A DNA stretch of 64,000 nt from Rikenellaceae bacterium (GTDB taxonomy: Bacteria > Bacteroidota > Bacteroidia > Bacteroidales > Rikenellaceae). The translations under genes were made by a program, and so were the position numbers. Positions 10,162 through 20,141 of the stretch are shown in pieces; the stretch's first letter is position 1, and each line of letters starts with the position of its first letter. The stretch lies in NCBI GenBank assembly GCA_017463585.1, contig JAFTOX010000004.1, forward strand, positions 248,001 through 312,000, written 5' to 3'. The notes beneath the pieces were generated by a model. It was not told the DNA's origin. It ran no database searches and was given only the letters and a program-made list of their open reading frames with translations.

Positions 10162-11990
10162 GTGATAAGCGAGATAGTCTGATGCGCGTGCGAACGCTGC
10201 AACTGATTGTGCTGCTGGTTGTCGGCACGATCGTGGGTCGTCTGTTCTATATTCAGCTGATCGACGATCGTTACAAGGATATGGCGGCCAACAACGCCCT
10301 GCGCCACGTGGTGCAATATCCGCCACGAGGTGAGGTGCGCGATCGCAATGGTGAATTTATCGTGCAGAGCCGTGAGGCCTACGACCTGATGGTCATCGCA
10401 CGCGAGATCCCCAAGGAGGGTTTCGATACGATGCGTATGTGCCGCGTGTTGGGTATGGAGAAGGCGGAACTTGTGAAGCAACTGACACGCGCCAAAACTC
10501 GTTCGCGTGTGCCGATGATGATCACCAACCAGCTGTCGAAGGAGGTCAAGCTGCGCTTCGATGAGTGTAATTTCCGAGGATTCTATACGGTCTATCGTAC
10601 GATTCGTTCCTATCCGCGTCGCATTGGCGGCAACCTGATGGGCTACGTGGGCGAGATCAATGCCGAGCAGTTGCGCAAGCGTCCCGAATATCGTGCGGGT
10701 GACTACATCGGCATCAGCGGTTTGGAGTCGGCCTACGAGGAGGTGCTGCGCGGTAAGAAGGGCGTGAAGATCAATGAGATTGATAATCACGGAGTTATCA
10801 AGGGCTCGTTCCGCGACGGAATGTACGACTCGCTGCCCATACCGGGTCGCTCGCTGGTCTGCACGATCGATGCCGAGCTGCAAGAGCTGGCCGAGGAGCT
10901 GATGGAGGGTAAGGTTGGTAGCGTAGTGGCGATCGAGCCTTCGACGGGCGAGATCCTGCTGATGGTGTCGTCGCCAACGTACGACCCCAACGACTTGGTG
11001 GGTAAGAACTTACGATTGAACTACAATAAACTTCTGCGCAATCCGCAACGTCCGCTCTACAATCGTGCTGTGTCGTCGCACTATCCGCCGGGATCGACCT
11101 TCAAGCTGGTGCAGGGTCTGATTGGCTTGCAGGAGGGTGTGCTCAAACCGAGCTACCGCTATCCGTGTGCGGGCGGTTACACCTACGCTGCGGGTCGCAA
11201 GATGAAGTGCCACCCCCACCCGTCGCCTCTCGATCTGCGAGCAGCGGTGGCTAACTCGTGCAACGCCTACTTCTGCTACGTCTTCCGCGATATCATTGAT
11301 AATAAGAAGTACGAAAATGTGAAGGCGGGTCTGGACGTCTGGACCGATTATGTCCGTTCGTTCGGCTTCGGTCGCACGCTCGACTCGGACTTCGCCAACG
11401 AGACGCGCGGCTATGTGCCCACGTCGGAGTTCTACAACCGTGTCTATCGCAATTCGTGGAAGTCGCAGACAATCATTTCGTTGTCGATCGGTCAGGGCGA
11501 GTTGGGTTGCACGCCGTTGCAGATGGCTAACCTGGCGGCAATCATCGCCAATCGTGGTTACTACTACATTCCGCATATCGTGCGCTCGGTTGAGGGTGTC
11601 GATTCGCTCGAACAGCGCTTCTACGAGAAGCAATATACGAAGGTCGATGCCGAGCACTTCGAGCCGATTGTCGAGGGTATGTGGCAGGGTGTCAACGTGG
11701 CGGGAACATCGACACGTGCGGCAGTTGCGGGTCTGGATATTTGTGGCAAGACGGGTACGGCGCAGAATCCTCACGGTCGCGATCACTCGACCTTCCTGAG
11801 TTTTGCACCGAAGGACGATCCGAAGATCGCTATCTCGGTCTATGTCGAGAATGGCGGTTTCGGTGCGACAATCGCACTGCCCATCGCCAGCCTGCTGATC
11901 GAGAAGTATTTGACCGATACGATCACCCGCCCGCATATGATCGATCAAGTTAAACAGATGAAAATTTACTATCCCAATGCTAAGAAATAG
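10158..11990 (+). CDS. mrdA: Penicillin-binding protein 2 (elongasome transpeptidase)
   Basis: Class B PBP that cross-links peptidoglycan during elongation, working with RodA. 610 residues: a membrane anchor at about 11-30, a dimerisation/pedestal domain to about 230, then the transpeptidase domain. The active site is clear: STFK with Ser313, SCN at 367-369, and KTGTAQ with Lys531. Start ATG overlaps the mreD stop by 4 bp, and the 3' end overlaps rodA by 14 bp. Length is typical. Confidence 0.96.
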   Translation: MSDKRDSLMRVRTLQLIVLLVVGTIVGRLFYIQLIDDRYKDMAANNALRHVVQYPPRGEVRDRNGEFIVQSREAYDLMVIAREIPKEGFDTMRMCRVLGMEKAELVKQLTRAKTRSRVPMMITNQLSKEVKLRFDECNFRGFYTVYRTIRSYPRRIGGNLMGYVGEINAEQLRKRPEYRAGDYIGISGLESAYEEVLRGKKGVKINEIDNHGVIKGSFRDGMYDSLPIPGRSLVCTIDAELQELAEELMEGKVGSVVAIEPSTGEILLMVSSPTYDPNDLVGKNLRLNYNKLLRNPQRPLYNRAVSSHYPPGSTFKLVQGLIGLQEGVLKPSYRYPCAGGYTYAAGRKMKCHPHPSPLDLRAAVANSCNAYFCYVFRDIIDNKKYENVKAGLDVWTDYVRSFGFGRTLDSDFANETRGYVPTSEFYNRVYRNSWKSQTIISLSIGQGELGCTPLQMANLAAIIANRGYYYIPHIVRSVEGVDSLEQRFYEKQYTKVDAEHFEPIVEGMWQGVNVAGTSTRAAVAGLDICGKTGTAQNPHGRDHSTFLSFAPKDDPKIAISVYVENGGFGATIALPIASLLIEKYLTDTITRPHMIDQVKQMKIYYPNAKK

Positions 11991-13428
11991 TAGTTACGGA
12001 GGCTCACGCTCGCTGCTCACGTCGTCGGTCGATTGGGTGATGATCCTGCTCTATGTGGGATTGGTGCTGATCGGCTGGCTGAGTATCTGCTCGGCCTCGT
12101 ACGACGAAACGGCAATCAACCCCTACGCCTTCTCTCACTTCTACGTGAAGCAGGTGCTGTGGGTGGCGATGGCTTTTGTGGTGGCGTTGGTAGTGATGCT
12201 GCTCGACGATAAATATTACCATATGTTGGCCTACCCGGCCTATATCGGAGGTCTGTTGATTCTGATTGGAACGCTGCTCTTCGGTAAGGAGGTCAATGGC
12301 GCAAAGGCGTGGATCGAGTTCGGATTCTTCTCGCTGCAACCCGTTGAGCTGGTGAAGATTGCGACGGCATTGGCTATGGCGCGCGTGATGAGTTCATACT
12401 CGTTCTCGATCAACCGTTTTGGCGATCTGCTGCGGGTGGCCACGATCATCGCCCTGCCGCTGCTGATCATCATCTTGCAGAACGATACGGGCTCGGGTAT
12501 CGTGCTCTGCTCGTTTATCTTTGTGCTTTACCGCGAGGGATTGAACAAGTGGTTGTGTATCCCGTTCATACTGATTGCGGCGTTGTTTATCGGCTCGTTT
12601 GTCTTTACGCCGATGACGATGCTGGTGCTGTTGATCCTGATCTGCACGGTGAGCGAGGTGCTGATGAATGGTCGCTGGCAGTCGCGTCTGATCTATTTAG
12701 CGGCGTTGGCGCTGGTGAGTGTGACGGTCTATCTGGTGTCGAACTACCTCATCGGGTGGACGTTGTCGGCGTATAAGGCTCTGCTGGGTACGACGGCGCT
12801 GTCGCTGGTGGGCGTGGTGATCTATGCCTATCGCGCGCACCTGCGCAATATATTTATTGTGGTGGCGATGTTCGTGGGCTCGATGATCTTCCTGCCAACG
12901 ACCGACTACCTCTTTAACTCGGTGCTCAAAGAGCACCAGCAGAATCGCATCTACTCGTTCCTCGGAATCATCAACGACCCGAAGGGTATCGACTTCAACG
13001 TGAATCAGTCGAAGATCGCAATCGGCTCGGGCGGACTGTTCGGCAAGGGATTCTTGGAGGGTACGCAGGTCAAGTATAACTTCGTCCCCGAGAACCATAC
13101 CGACTTCATTTTCTGCACGGTAGGCGAGGAGTGGGGCTTTGTAGGCTGCTTGGTTGTGCTGGCGATGTACTGCACGCTTATTCTGCGCCTGATGCGTATC
13201 GGCGAGCGCCAAGAGGAGCCCTTCGGACGAATCTACTGCTACTGCGTGGCGTCGATTCTGCTCTTCCACCTGATGGTGAATGTGGGTATGACCATCGGAC
13301 TGATGCCCGTTATGGGTATTCCGTTGCCGTTTATGAGCTACGGTGGATCGTCGCTATTGGCATTCACTTTGTTGCTCTTTATTGCGATTCGATTCGACGC
13401 ATCGCGCCGCCGATTTGGCGTCGAGTAG
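11977..13428 (+). CDS. rodA: Peptidoglycan glycosyltransferase RodA (SEDS)
   Basis: SEDS-family polymerase that makes glycan strands from lipid II with PBP2. The 483 residues are about 110 longer than E. coli RodA because of an insertion rich in membrane segments between residues 180 and 310. The SEDS signatures are VNGAKAWIEFGFFSLQPVELVKIA (near 107) and MPVMGIPLPFMSYGGSS at the C-terminal end. The catalytic Asp region is not resolved further by eye. It starts inside mrdA (14-bp overlap) and ends the operon. Confidence 0.95.
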   Translation: MLRNSSYGGSRSLLTSSVDWVMILLYVGLVLIGWLSICSASYDETAINPYAFSHFYVKQVLWVAMAFVVALVVMLLDDKYYHMLAYPAYIGGLLILIGTLLFGKEVNGAKAWIEFGFFSLQPVELVKIATALAMARVMSSYSFSINRFGDLLRVATIIALPLLIIILQNDTGSGIVLCSFIFVLYREGLNKWLCIPFILIAALFIGSFVFTPMTMLVLLILICTVSEVLMNGRWQSRLIYLAALALVSVTVYLVSNYLIGWTLSAYKALLGTTALSLVGVVIYAYRAHLRNIFIVVAMFVGSMIFLPTTDYLFNSVLKEHQQNRIYSFLGIINDPKGIDFNVNQSKIAIGSGGLFGKGFLEGTQVKYNFVPENHTDFIFCTVGEEWGFVGCLVVLAMYCTLILRLMRIGERQEEPFGRIYCYCVASILLFHLMVNVGMTIGLMPVMGIPLPFMSYGGSSLLAFTLLLFIAIRFDASRRRFGVE

Positions 13429-13501
13429 CATAGAGAGCGAGGACGTAAAGTGGTAAAAACGAACAAATAAGAGCGAAAAACAATATTTTTGTTGAGGAAT
13501 A

Positions 13502-13532
13502 TTTGTAAGTCTAACTTTTTTGCGTACCTTTG
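13502..13532 (+). promoter_or_regulatory. Promoter of tRNA-Glu and rpsT
   Basis: TTTG (13502-13505), 19-bp spacer, TACCTTTG (13525-13532): an exact match to the Bacteroidetes housekeeping consensus, about 45 bp before the tRNA. Confidence 0.85.
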
Positions 13533-13577
13533 CACCGCTAAAAATTACCGTAATTGCGGTCGAAAGTATAGCAGGAA

Positions 13578-13649
13578 GGCCCATTCGTCTATCGGTTAGG
13601 ACGCAAGATTTTCATTCTTGAAAGAGGAGTTCGACTCTCCTATGGGCTA
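13578..13649 (+). tRNA. tRNA-Glu (anticodon TTC)
   Basis: A 72-nt cloverleaf. The acceptor stem is GGCCCAT with ATGGGCT (the first pair is G-U). The anticodon stem CAAGA/TCTTG encloses loop TTTTCAT with anticodon TTC. The T arm is AGGAG-TTCGACT-CTCCT and the discriminator base is A. CCA is not encoded. rpsT follows 43 bp downstream and probably shares the transcript. Confidence 0.95.
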
Positions 13650-13692
13650 CTAAACGTTTGAAAATAAGAATTAAAAAACTTTATAACAGATT

Positions 13693-13944
13693 ATGGCAAA
13701 CCATAAGTCATCGGAAAAGAGAATTCGTCAGACCGCTACCAAGCGTGCTCACAACCGCCTGTATCACAAGACCGCTCGTAACGCAGTCAAGGCTCTGCGT
13801 AACACCAACGAGAAGAGCGCAGCAGAGGCTCTGCTGCCTAAGGTAAGTTCGATGTTGGATAAGTTGGCTAAGATGCACATTATCCACAAGAACAAGGCTG
13901 GTAACTTGAAGAGCAGCGTTCAGCTCCACGTAAACTCGCTCTAA
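13693..13944 (+). CDS. rpsT: 30S ribosomal protein S20
   Basis: 83-residue basic protein that binds 16S rRNA early in small-subunit assembly. It begins MANHKSSEKRIRQT and has the typical repeats of Lys, Arg and Ala in helices, with the ending KNKAGNLKSSVQLHVNSL. It lies 43 bp after tRNA-Glu and before a strong terminator. Length and composition are typical of the family. Confidence 0.96.
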   Translation: MANHKSSEKRIRQTATKRAHNRLYHKTARNAVKALRNTNEKSAAEALLPKVSSMLDKLAKMHIIHKNKAGNLKSSVQLHVNSL

Positions 13945-14003
13945 GAGAGAGTGTGGCGCGGTCGGGGGGGTGCCCAAGAGAGTGCGCTCCGACGATAATG
14001 TTT

Positions 14004-14034
14004 AGGGTGTCTGTTGCAGACACCCTTATTTTGC
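14004..14034 (+). terminator. rpsT terminator
   Basis: Ten-pair perfect stem AGGGTGTCTG-TTG-CAGACACCCT (14004-14026) followed by TATTTTG. Confidence 0.85.
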
Positions 14035-14054
14035 TTGTGTGAACTTAACAAACA

Positions 14055-16025
14055 ATGGAACAAGAGAAGAATACTATCCAAACAACTGAAATAGAGGAGG
14101 CTACGGTGACCTTCGCCGAGTTGGGATTGGACGAGCAGATGTTGCGTGCGGTCGAGGCTAAGGGCTTCGAGCGTCCGTCGCCGATTCAGCGTTTGACAAT
14201 TCCGGCGCTATTGGGCGAGGGTGCCGATCTGATTGCGCAGGCACAGACAGGTACGGGCAAGACGGCGGCCTTCGGACTGCCGTTGTTGCAACTGCTGACT
14301 CCCAAAGCGGGTCACGTTCAGGCGATTATATTGGTGCCCACGCGCGAGTTGGCGTTGCAGGTAACCGAGGAGTTGATCTCGTTCAACCACGAAAAACGAG
14401 TGTCGGTAACGGCCATCTATGGCGGTGCGTCGATTGGCGAGCAGTTGCGTCGTCTGTCGCGCGGTGTCGATATCGTGGTGGGTACGCCCGGTCGTGTGTT
14501 GGACCACATCGGTCGTGGCTCGCTCGATTTGTCGGCGATCAGCTATATGGTGTTGGACGAGGCCGACGAGATGCTCAATATGGGCTTTATCGAGGATATC
14601 GAGGCGATTATGGCGACGATGAATGAGGAGCGTCGTGTGTTGCTGTTTTCGGCGACGATGCCCGAACGAATTGTGCGTCTGTCGCAGTCGTATATGCGTG
14701 AGCCTCAAATGCTTCGCGTCGAGGCGCAGCAACTGACAACCGACCTTACGGATCAGATCTACTTCGAGGTGCGCGAGAGCGATAAGTTCGATGCGCTGAC
14801 CCGAATTGTCGATGTCGAGGCGGAGTTTTATGGCATTGTCTTTTGTCGCACGAAGGTTGCGGTCGATGAGATTGCCAACCGATTGCAGGAGCGAGGTTAT
14901 GCGGCCGAGGGGTTGCACGGCGATGTGTCGCAGGCGCAACGCGAGAAGATTCTGCGCCGATTCAAGGCTCGCCAAGCCAATATTCTGGTGGCTACGGACG
15001 TTGCCGCGCGCGGTATCGACATCGTAAATCTCACACACGTAATCAATTACTCGTTGCCGCAGGATTCGGAGAGCTACGTCCATCGTATTGGTCGCACGGG
15101 TCGCGCGGGAAATGCGGGCACGGCGATTACCTTCCTTTCGCCCGCCGAGTTCCGTCAGTTTGGTTACTTGAAGCGCGACATCAAGGTCGATATCAAGCGT
15201 GAGGAGTTGCCCTCGCCGCAGGATATCGTGGCGATGAAGCGCAAGCGAATCAAGGACGAGATGGCCGAGGTCGTCGAGAGCGAGAACTATGTAACTTATA
15301 CCGATATGGCGATCGAACTGATGGGCGACTATACGCCCGAGGTGGCGATGGCGGCTCTGTTGCGAATGGCCTTCAAGAATGAGTTGGACGAGAAGCAGTA
15401 TCCCGAAATTCGTTCGTTTGCGGTGGATCGTCGCGGTACGGTGCGTCTGTTCCTGTCGATTGGTCGCAAGGACGGTTTCGACGGTCGCAAGCTGGTCGGG
15501 CTATTGAAACGTGAGTGCGATCTGCGCGACAAACATATCAGCGATGTGAAGGTGGCAGATTGCTATTCGTTTGTAACTGTGCCCTTTACCGATGCCGAGG
15601 AGGTTGTTCGTCGATTGAATAAACTGCGCAAGGGCAAGCGTCCCGTTGCGGAGATCACCGAGGGAGCACGTCCCGAAAAGGCGCAGAAACCGCGCCGCGA
15701 ACGCCCCACACGAGAGGAGCGCGATGTGCGTTCGGCACGCGAAGAGCGCACCCCTGCCGAGCGAGCTGCGGCCGAGGCATTTGTGGCTAAGCGTGAGCAG
15801 GCTGCACGTGAGCAGGCGGAACGAGGTCAGACCGAGCGCCCGAAACGTACCTCTGCTCCACGTACTCAGCGCACGACGGAGCGTAGCAACGACACCTTTG
15901 ATTGGAGCTATTTCGAGCGTGGTGGGAACAGTTGGGGCACGGAGCGCCACGGCTCTCGCGGCAAGAGTGCCAAGCCCTCGCGCGGAACAAAAGCGGCGAA
16001 AGGTGGCAAGGGTGGCCGTCGATAG
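14055..16025 (+). CDS. deaD: DEAD-box ATP-dependent RNA helicase (CsdA/DeaD type)
   Basis: ATP-driven RNA unwinding, probably in ribosome assembly or mRNA turnover at low temperature. 656 residues. The Q motif is GFERPSPIQ (37-45), motif I AQTGTGKT (63-70), Ia PTRELALQV, II DEAD (168-171), III SATMP, V ARGIDIVN, VI HRIGRTGRAG. A DbpA-type RNA-binding domain follows at about 465-535, then a low-complexity Arg/Glu/Lys-rich tail of about 110 residues ending in Gly-Arg-Arg. The -7 region upstream is imperfect. Specific orthology to CsdA rather than another DEAD protein is inferred from the DbpA-like domain. Confidence 0.92.
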   Translation: MEQEKNTIQTTEIEEATVTFAELGLDEQMLRAVEAKGFERPSPIQRLTIPALLGEGADLIAQAQTGTGKTAAFGLPLLQLLTPKAGHVQAIILVPTRELALQVTEELISFNHEKRVSVTAIYGGASIGEQLRRLSRGVDIVVGTPGRVLDHIGRGSLDLSAISYMVLDEADEMLNMGFIEDIEAIMATMNEERRVLLFSATMPERIVRLSQSYMREPQMLRVEAQQLTTDLTDQIYFEVRESDKFDALTRIVDVEAEFYGIVFCRTKVAVDEIANRLQERGYAAEGLHGDVSQAQREKILRRFKARQANILVATDVAARGIDIVNLTHVINYSLPQDSESYVHRIGRTGRAGNAGTAITFLSPAEFRQFGYLKRDIKVDIKREELPSPQDIVAMKRKRIKDEMAEVVESENYVTYTDMAIELMGDYTPEVAMAALLRMAFKNELDEKQYPEIRSFAVDRRGTVRLFLSIGRKDGFDGRKLVGLLKRECDLRDKHISDVKVADCYSFVTVPFTDAEEVVRRLNKLRKGKRPVAEITEGARPEKAQKPRRERPTREERDVRSAREERTPAERAAAEAFVAKREQAAREQAERGQTERPKRTSAPRTQRTTERSNDTFDWSYFERGGNSWGTERHGSRGKSAKPSRGTKAAKGGKGGRR

Positions 16026-16032
16026 GCGCACG

Positions 16033-16082
16033 TATGACAAAGTGGCAGACCGAGCACTGCGCACACGTCGCATTTTGTCATA
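16033..16082. other. Inverted repeat between deaD and groES
   Basis: TATGACAAA (16033-16041) pairs with TTTGTCATA (16074-16082) around a 32-nt loop. No T-run follows. It may cap the deaD message or overlap the groESL control region. Confidence 0.4.
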
Positions 16083-16102
16083 AAATTGTGTCAAACGGGG
16101 TT

Positions 16103-16118
16103 TGGCATACCGATTGAT
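16103..16118 (+). promoter_or_regulatory. Possible sigma-54-type promoter of groESL
   Basis: TGGCAT (16103-16108), five bases, TTGAT (16114-16118). The -24 and -12 spacing matches TGGCAC-N5-TTGCW with one mismatch in each box. It lies 54 bp upstream of groES. No TAnnTTTG box is evident here. No CIRCE repeat is present. Confidence 0.35.
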
Positions 16119-16172
16119 ATAAATGTTCCTCGTAAAACAGAAAACTAACAAAAATCTAAAATAAGCGAAACA

Positions 16173-16442
16173 ATGAATGTAAAACCGTTATCAGACAGAG
16201 TTCTCATTCTGCCCAATCAGGCAGAGGAGAAGACCGCCGGCGGATTGTATATCCCCGACACCGCAAAAGAGAAACCCCTTGCAGGTAAAGTTGTTGCAGT
16301 TGGCCCCGGCACCGCTGAGGTCAAGATGGAGGTCAGCGTAGGCGACCAGGTGCTCTATGGCAAGTATGCCGGCACCGAGATTCAGGTCGAGGGCGAGAGC
16401 TATCTGATTATGCGTCAGAGCGATATTCTGGCTATTATCTAA
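16173..16442 (+). CDS. groES: Co-chaperonin GroES
   Basis: 89-residue lid of the GroEL chamber. Begins [14 protein letters not shown] and contains the mobile loop ([18 protein letters not shown], about 18-35) and the roof region near VGPGTAEVK. It ends 25 bp before groEL, forming the usual operon. Length slightly below the 94-97 common in Proteobacteria but normal for Bacteroidetes. Confidence 0.97.
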   Translation: MNVKPLSDRVLILPNQAEEKTAGGLYIPDTAKEKPLAGKVVAVGPGTAEVKMEVSVGDQVLYGKYAGTEIQVEGESYLIMRQSDILAII

Positions 16443-16449
16443 TTCGTAA

Positions 16450-18096
<1,647 letters not shown>

Positions 18097-18120
18097 TCCC
18101 CGACCAACACGTTGATAATG

Positions 18121-18151
18121 AGCCGTGTCCACTGTGGGCACGGCTTTTTTT
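18121..18151 (+). terminator. groESL terminator
   Basis: Stem AGCCGTGTCC with GGGCACGGCT (18121-18145, one mismatch) followed by a T-run to 18151. Confidence 0.9.
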
Positions 18152-18152
18152 A

Positions 18153-18184
18153 ATTCAAGATTCAAAATTCAAGATTCAAAATTA
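18153..18184. repeat. AT-rich array (AATTCAAGATTCAA type)
   Basis: Alternating near-nonamers ATTCAAGATTCAAA repeated about three times. It resembles the arrays near 3595, 30790, 41341 and 51363 and sits 30 bp from hairpin copy 2. Confidence 0.7.
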
Positions 18185-18215
18185 TTGATTTTACTTTGAT
18201 TGAGGATACTTAGGC

Positions 18216-18284
18216 TCATCATTGGCAGGTGGGGGCTCGGCCAAAGGCCGACCTGCCAATGATGACGAAATTCTTGGAATTTCG
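18216..18284 (+). repeat. Composite hairpin element, copy 2
   Basis: Outer stem of 15 perfect pairs (TCATCATTGGCAGGT at 18216-18230 with its complement at 18251-18265), bulge GGGGGC (18231-18236), apical hairpin TCGGCC-AAA-GGCCGA (18237-18251), and directly adjacent short hairpin CGAAATTC-TTG-GAATTTCG (18266-18284). Compared with copy 1, the changed stem bases are compensated on the other arm. Confidence 0.85.
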
Positions 18285-18329
18285 ATTCTATATTTTACAA
18301 TTATTAATAATTAAAGCAAAATTCAAAAT

Positions 18330-18378
18330 TACCCCCTCCAGCCACCGAGAGTGTGTCAAAATCGAAGATCTTGCTATT
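18330..18378 (+). repeat. Composite hairpin element, 3' half
   Basis: A C-rich run, then AGCCACCGAGAGTG (18341-18354), identical to one outer arm of copy 4 at 41464-41477, then TGT and an imperfect short hairpin CAAAATC-GAA-GATCTTG. The left arm and apical hairpin are missing. 18097-18470 holds no gene apart from these repeats and the promoter box of the next gene. Confidence 0.65.
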
Positions 18379-18430
18379 TGAGGCTTCGTCTAATTTTTAA
18401 TAAGAGAAGAAATACTAATTATATTTTTGT

Positions 18431-18438
18431 TATCTTTG
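18431..18438 (+). promoter_or_regulatory. -7 box before the DUF4465 gene
   Basis: TATCTTTG matches TAnnTTTG and lies 32 bp upstream of the ATG at 18471. This supports that start over a longer frame. Confidence 0.6.
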
Positions 18439-18470
18439 TGGGACGAAACAAATCAAAATTTGATACGAAG

Positions 18471-19190
18471 ATGAAAAATTTGAAATTGATACTGTTGGCG
18501 GTGGCTATGCTCGTTGCAACCTCGTGCGACAATAAAAACGGTGACGACCCTAAAACCAAGACCGTAACCTTCTCAAATGCAATGCTTTTGGAGAGTGGCT
18601 ACCTGAACGAGAAGAGCTACACCGAGGAGCCGTGGACCTTCGTCAATGAGTTCGATGCGGCATACGGATCGTGGAATGGCTTTGCATTCTCGGTGCTCAA
18701 CGACACCAAAATCGCAACCTTCGACAACCAATATAGCGTCTACTGCACCGAGCAACCCTCGACCTTTGCGGTGGCATATTTCGAGTCGTATATGAATACT
18801 CCCGCCGTATTCCGTGTGAGCGATGGTCAGGTGCGCAAGTTGCGCTCGATCGATGTCTGCAACTCGACCTATGCCGCGCTGACAATGCGTGACGGCAGTG
18901 CGTGGTCGAAGAAATTTGCTGCGGGCGATTGGTACAAGGTGATCTTCACGGGCTACGATGTGATGGGCAAGGTGAGTGGCACGGTTGAGTTCTATGCGGC
19001 CGATTTCCGCGATGGCAAGTCGTACATCTGCTCGAAGTGGACCACGGTCGATCTGAGTTCGCTCGGCGCGGTCTACAAGGTCGAGATCTCGATGGATTCG
19101 AGCGACACGGGCGAGTGGGGCATCAACACCCCCTGCTACATCTGCTTGGATAATCTGGTTTACATTCCCGCCAATCCGCTTTCGAACTAA
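18471..19190 (+). CDS. DUF4465-like secreted lipoprotein
   Basis: 239 residues starting at the ATG at 18471. The signal peptide MKNLKLILLAVAMLVATSC ends in a lipobox (ATSC), so the protein is likely anchored in the outer membrane. The body (YGSWNGFAFSVLNDTK near 62, then a Gly/Ser/aromatic beta-rich pattern, then DSSDTGEWGINTPCYICLDNL near the end) fits the DUF4465 family of Bacteroidetes surface proteins, in which a Trp-Gly-Ile-Asn-Thr-Pro motif precedes a final strand. Function in that family is not established. A terminator-like hairpin follows at 19216. Confidence 0.75.
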   Translation: MKNLKLILLAVAMLVATSCDNKNGDDPKTKTVTFSNAMLLESGYLNEKSYTEEPWTFVNEFDAAYGSWNGFAFSVLNDTKIATFDNQYSVYCTEQPSTFAVAYFESYMNTPAVFRVSDGQVRKLRSIDVCNSTYAALTMRDGSAWSKKFAAGDWYKVIFTGYDVMGKVSGTVEFYAADFRDGKSYICSKWTTVDLSSLGAVYKVEISMDSSDTGEWGINTPCYICLDNLVYIPANPLSN

Positions 19191-19215
19191 CGAGGAGCCG
19201 ACGATCAACCTAAAT

Positions 19216-19265
19216 TCGGTCATCGTGCACGCCCGCAATGGGGAGGCTCGGTGACCGATTTTTTT
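19216..19265 (+). terminator. Terminator after the DUF4465 gene
   Basis: TCGGTCA (19216-19222) pairs with TGACCGA (19252-19258) over a long loop, followed by seven T. The long loop lowers confidence. The rest of 19191-19375 shows nothing else. Confidence 0.55.
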
Positions 19266-19375
19266 GTGCGCAGGGCGGTTACGGAACGGTTTTTGGTAGT
19301 GTAGGTAGGTGCGAGCTCCACACCTCGGGGCATAGCAGCGTACCAATGTCGAACCAAATAAAAAATCAGAATGTT

Positions 19376-19525
19376 ATGAGAAAACTCAACAATCGTCCTC
19401 GCTTCTATCAGCAGCCGCGTCTGGTGACGCGTGCGGTGCGTGTCGAGCAGGGATTTGCAGGCACGGGCGAGCCTGTGGCTTTTGCCGAAGATGAGTATAT
19501 CGAGCCTGCGGATGCGTGGGAATAG
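19376..19525 (+). CDS. Small hypothetical protein (49 residues)
   Basis: Begins MRKLNNRPRFYQQPRL and ends EYIEPADAWE. It has a basic N-terminal half and an acidic C-terminal end, no cysteine, no signal peptide and no membrane segment. Another in-frame ATG at 19346 would add 10 residues. A clear terminator follows 50 bp after the stop, which supports a real transcription unit. Codon use agrees with the neighbours. I recognise no family. Confidence 0.5.
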   Translation: MRKLNNRPRFYQQPRLVTRAVRVEQGFAGTGEPVAFAEDEYIEPADAWE

Positions 19526-19575
19526 TGTTCGAAAAGTCGGCAAAAACAGACAAAAACAGACAACAAAACAACTCG

Positions 19576-19609
19576 GAGCTTGACAATGATTTGTCAGGCT
19601 CTTTTTATT
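19576..19609 (+). terminator. Terminator overlapping the rnhA promoter
   Basis: GAGCTTGACAA (19576-19586) pairs with TTGTCAGGCTC (19591-19601), one G-U, followed by TTTTTATTT. The right arm carries the -33 TTTG of the next promoter. Confidence 0.75.
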
Positions 19610-19621
19610 TGTATATCTTTG
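19590..19621 (+). promoter_or_regulatory. rnhA promoter
   Basis: TTTG (19590-19593), 20-bp spacer, TATCTTTG (19614-19621), ending 20 bp before the ATG at 19642. Confidence 0.7.
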
Positions 19622-19641
19622 CGTTCGAAAAATCAGCTACT

Positions 19642-20100
19642 ATGCCGCAAATCACAATCTATACCGACGGTTCATCACTCGGCAATCCGGGTGCAGGCGG
19701 TTATGGCGTGGTGCTGCTCGCTCCGCCCAACCATCGCAAGGAGCTGAGTGCGGGGTACCGCCTCACGACCAACAACCGTATGGAACTTTTGGCGGTGATC
19801 GTTGCGCTCGAAGCGTTGCGTTTCGAGGGTAGCGATGTGGTGATCTACTCCGATTCGCGCTACGTGGTCGATGCCGTGAGCAAAGGGTGGGTCTTCGGCT
19901 GGGAGCGCAAGGGCTTTACGGGCAAGAAGAACCCCGACCTGTGGCGACGTTTTCTGGCGATCTATCGACGTCATCACGTCCGTTTTGTGTGGGTCAAGGG
20001 TCACGCCGAGACGGTCGAGAACAATCGCTGCGACCAGCTGGCAGTGGCGGCGGCAAATGGCACTCAGCTGCTCGAAGATGTTGGTTATCAGCCCGAATAG
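19642..20100 (+). CDS. rnhA: Ribonuclease HI
   Basis: Cuts RNA in RNA-DNA hybrids. 152 residues, near the E. coli length of 155. All catalytic residues are visible: Asp9 (IYTDGSSLGNPG), Glu48 (NNRMELLAV), Asp71 (IYSDSRYV) and Asp131 (NNRCDQLA), with His121 (WVKGHA). An upstream extension of the frame is excluded because the promoter box at 19614-19621 lies inside it. Followed after 41 bp by the exchanger gene. Confidence 0.95.
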   Translation: MPQITIYTDGSSLGNPGAGGYGVVLLAPPNHRKELSAGYRLTTNNRMELLAVIVALEALRFEGSDVVIYSDSRYVVDAVSKGWVFGWERKGFTGKKNPDLWRRFLAIYRRHHVRFVWVKGHAETVENNRCDQLAVAAANGTQLLEDVGYQPE

Positions 20101-20141
20101 CGGAGTGAGAAGTGAAAATTTGACAAAATAGGATATTGATT

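Noticed and set aside
16026..16172. CIRCE element before groESL
   Set aside because: No TTAGCACTC-N9-GAGTGCTAA-like repeat; the only inverted repeat is TATGACAAA/TTTGTCATA.
19516..19641. Longer rnhA start at 19516
   Set aside because: The extension contains the terminator and promoter, and RNase HI proteins begin at the position of the ATG at 19642.
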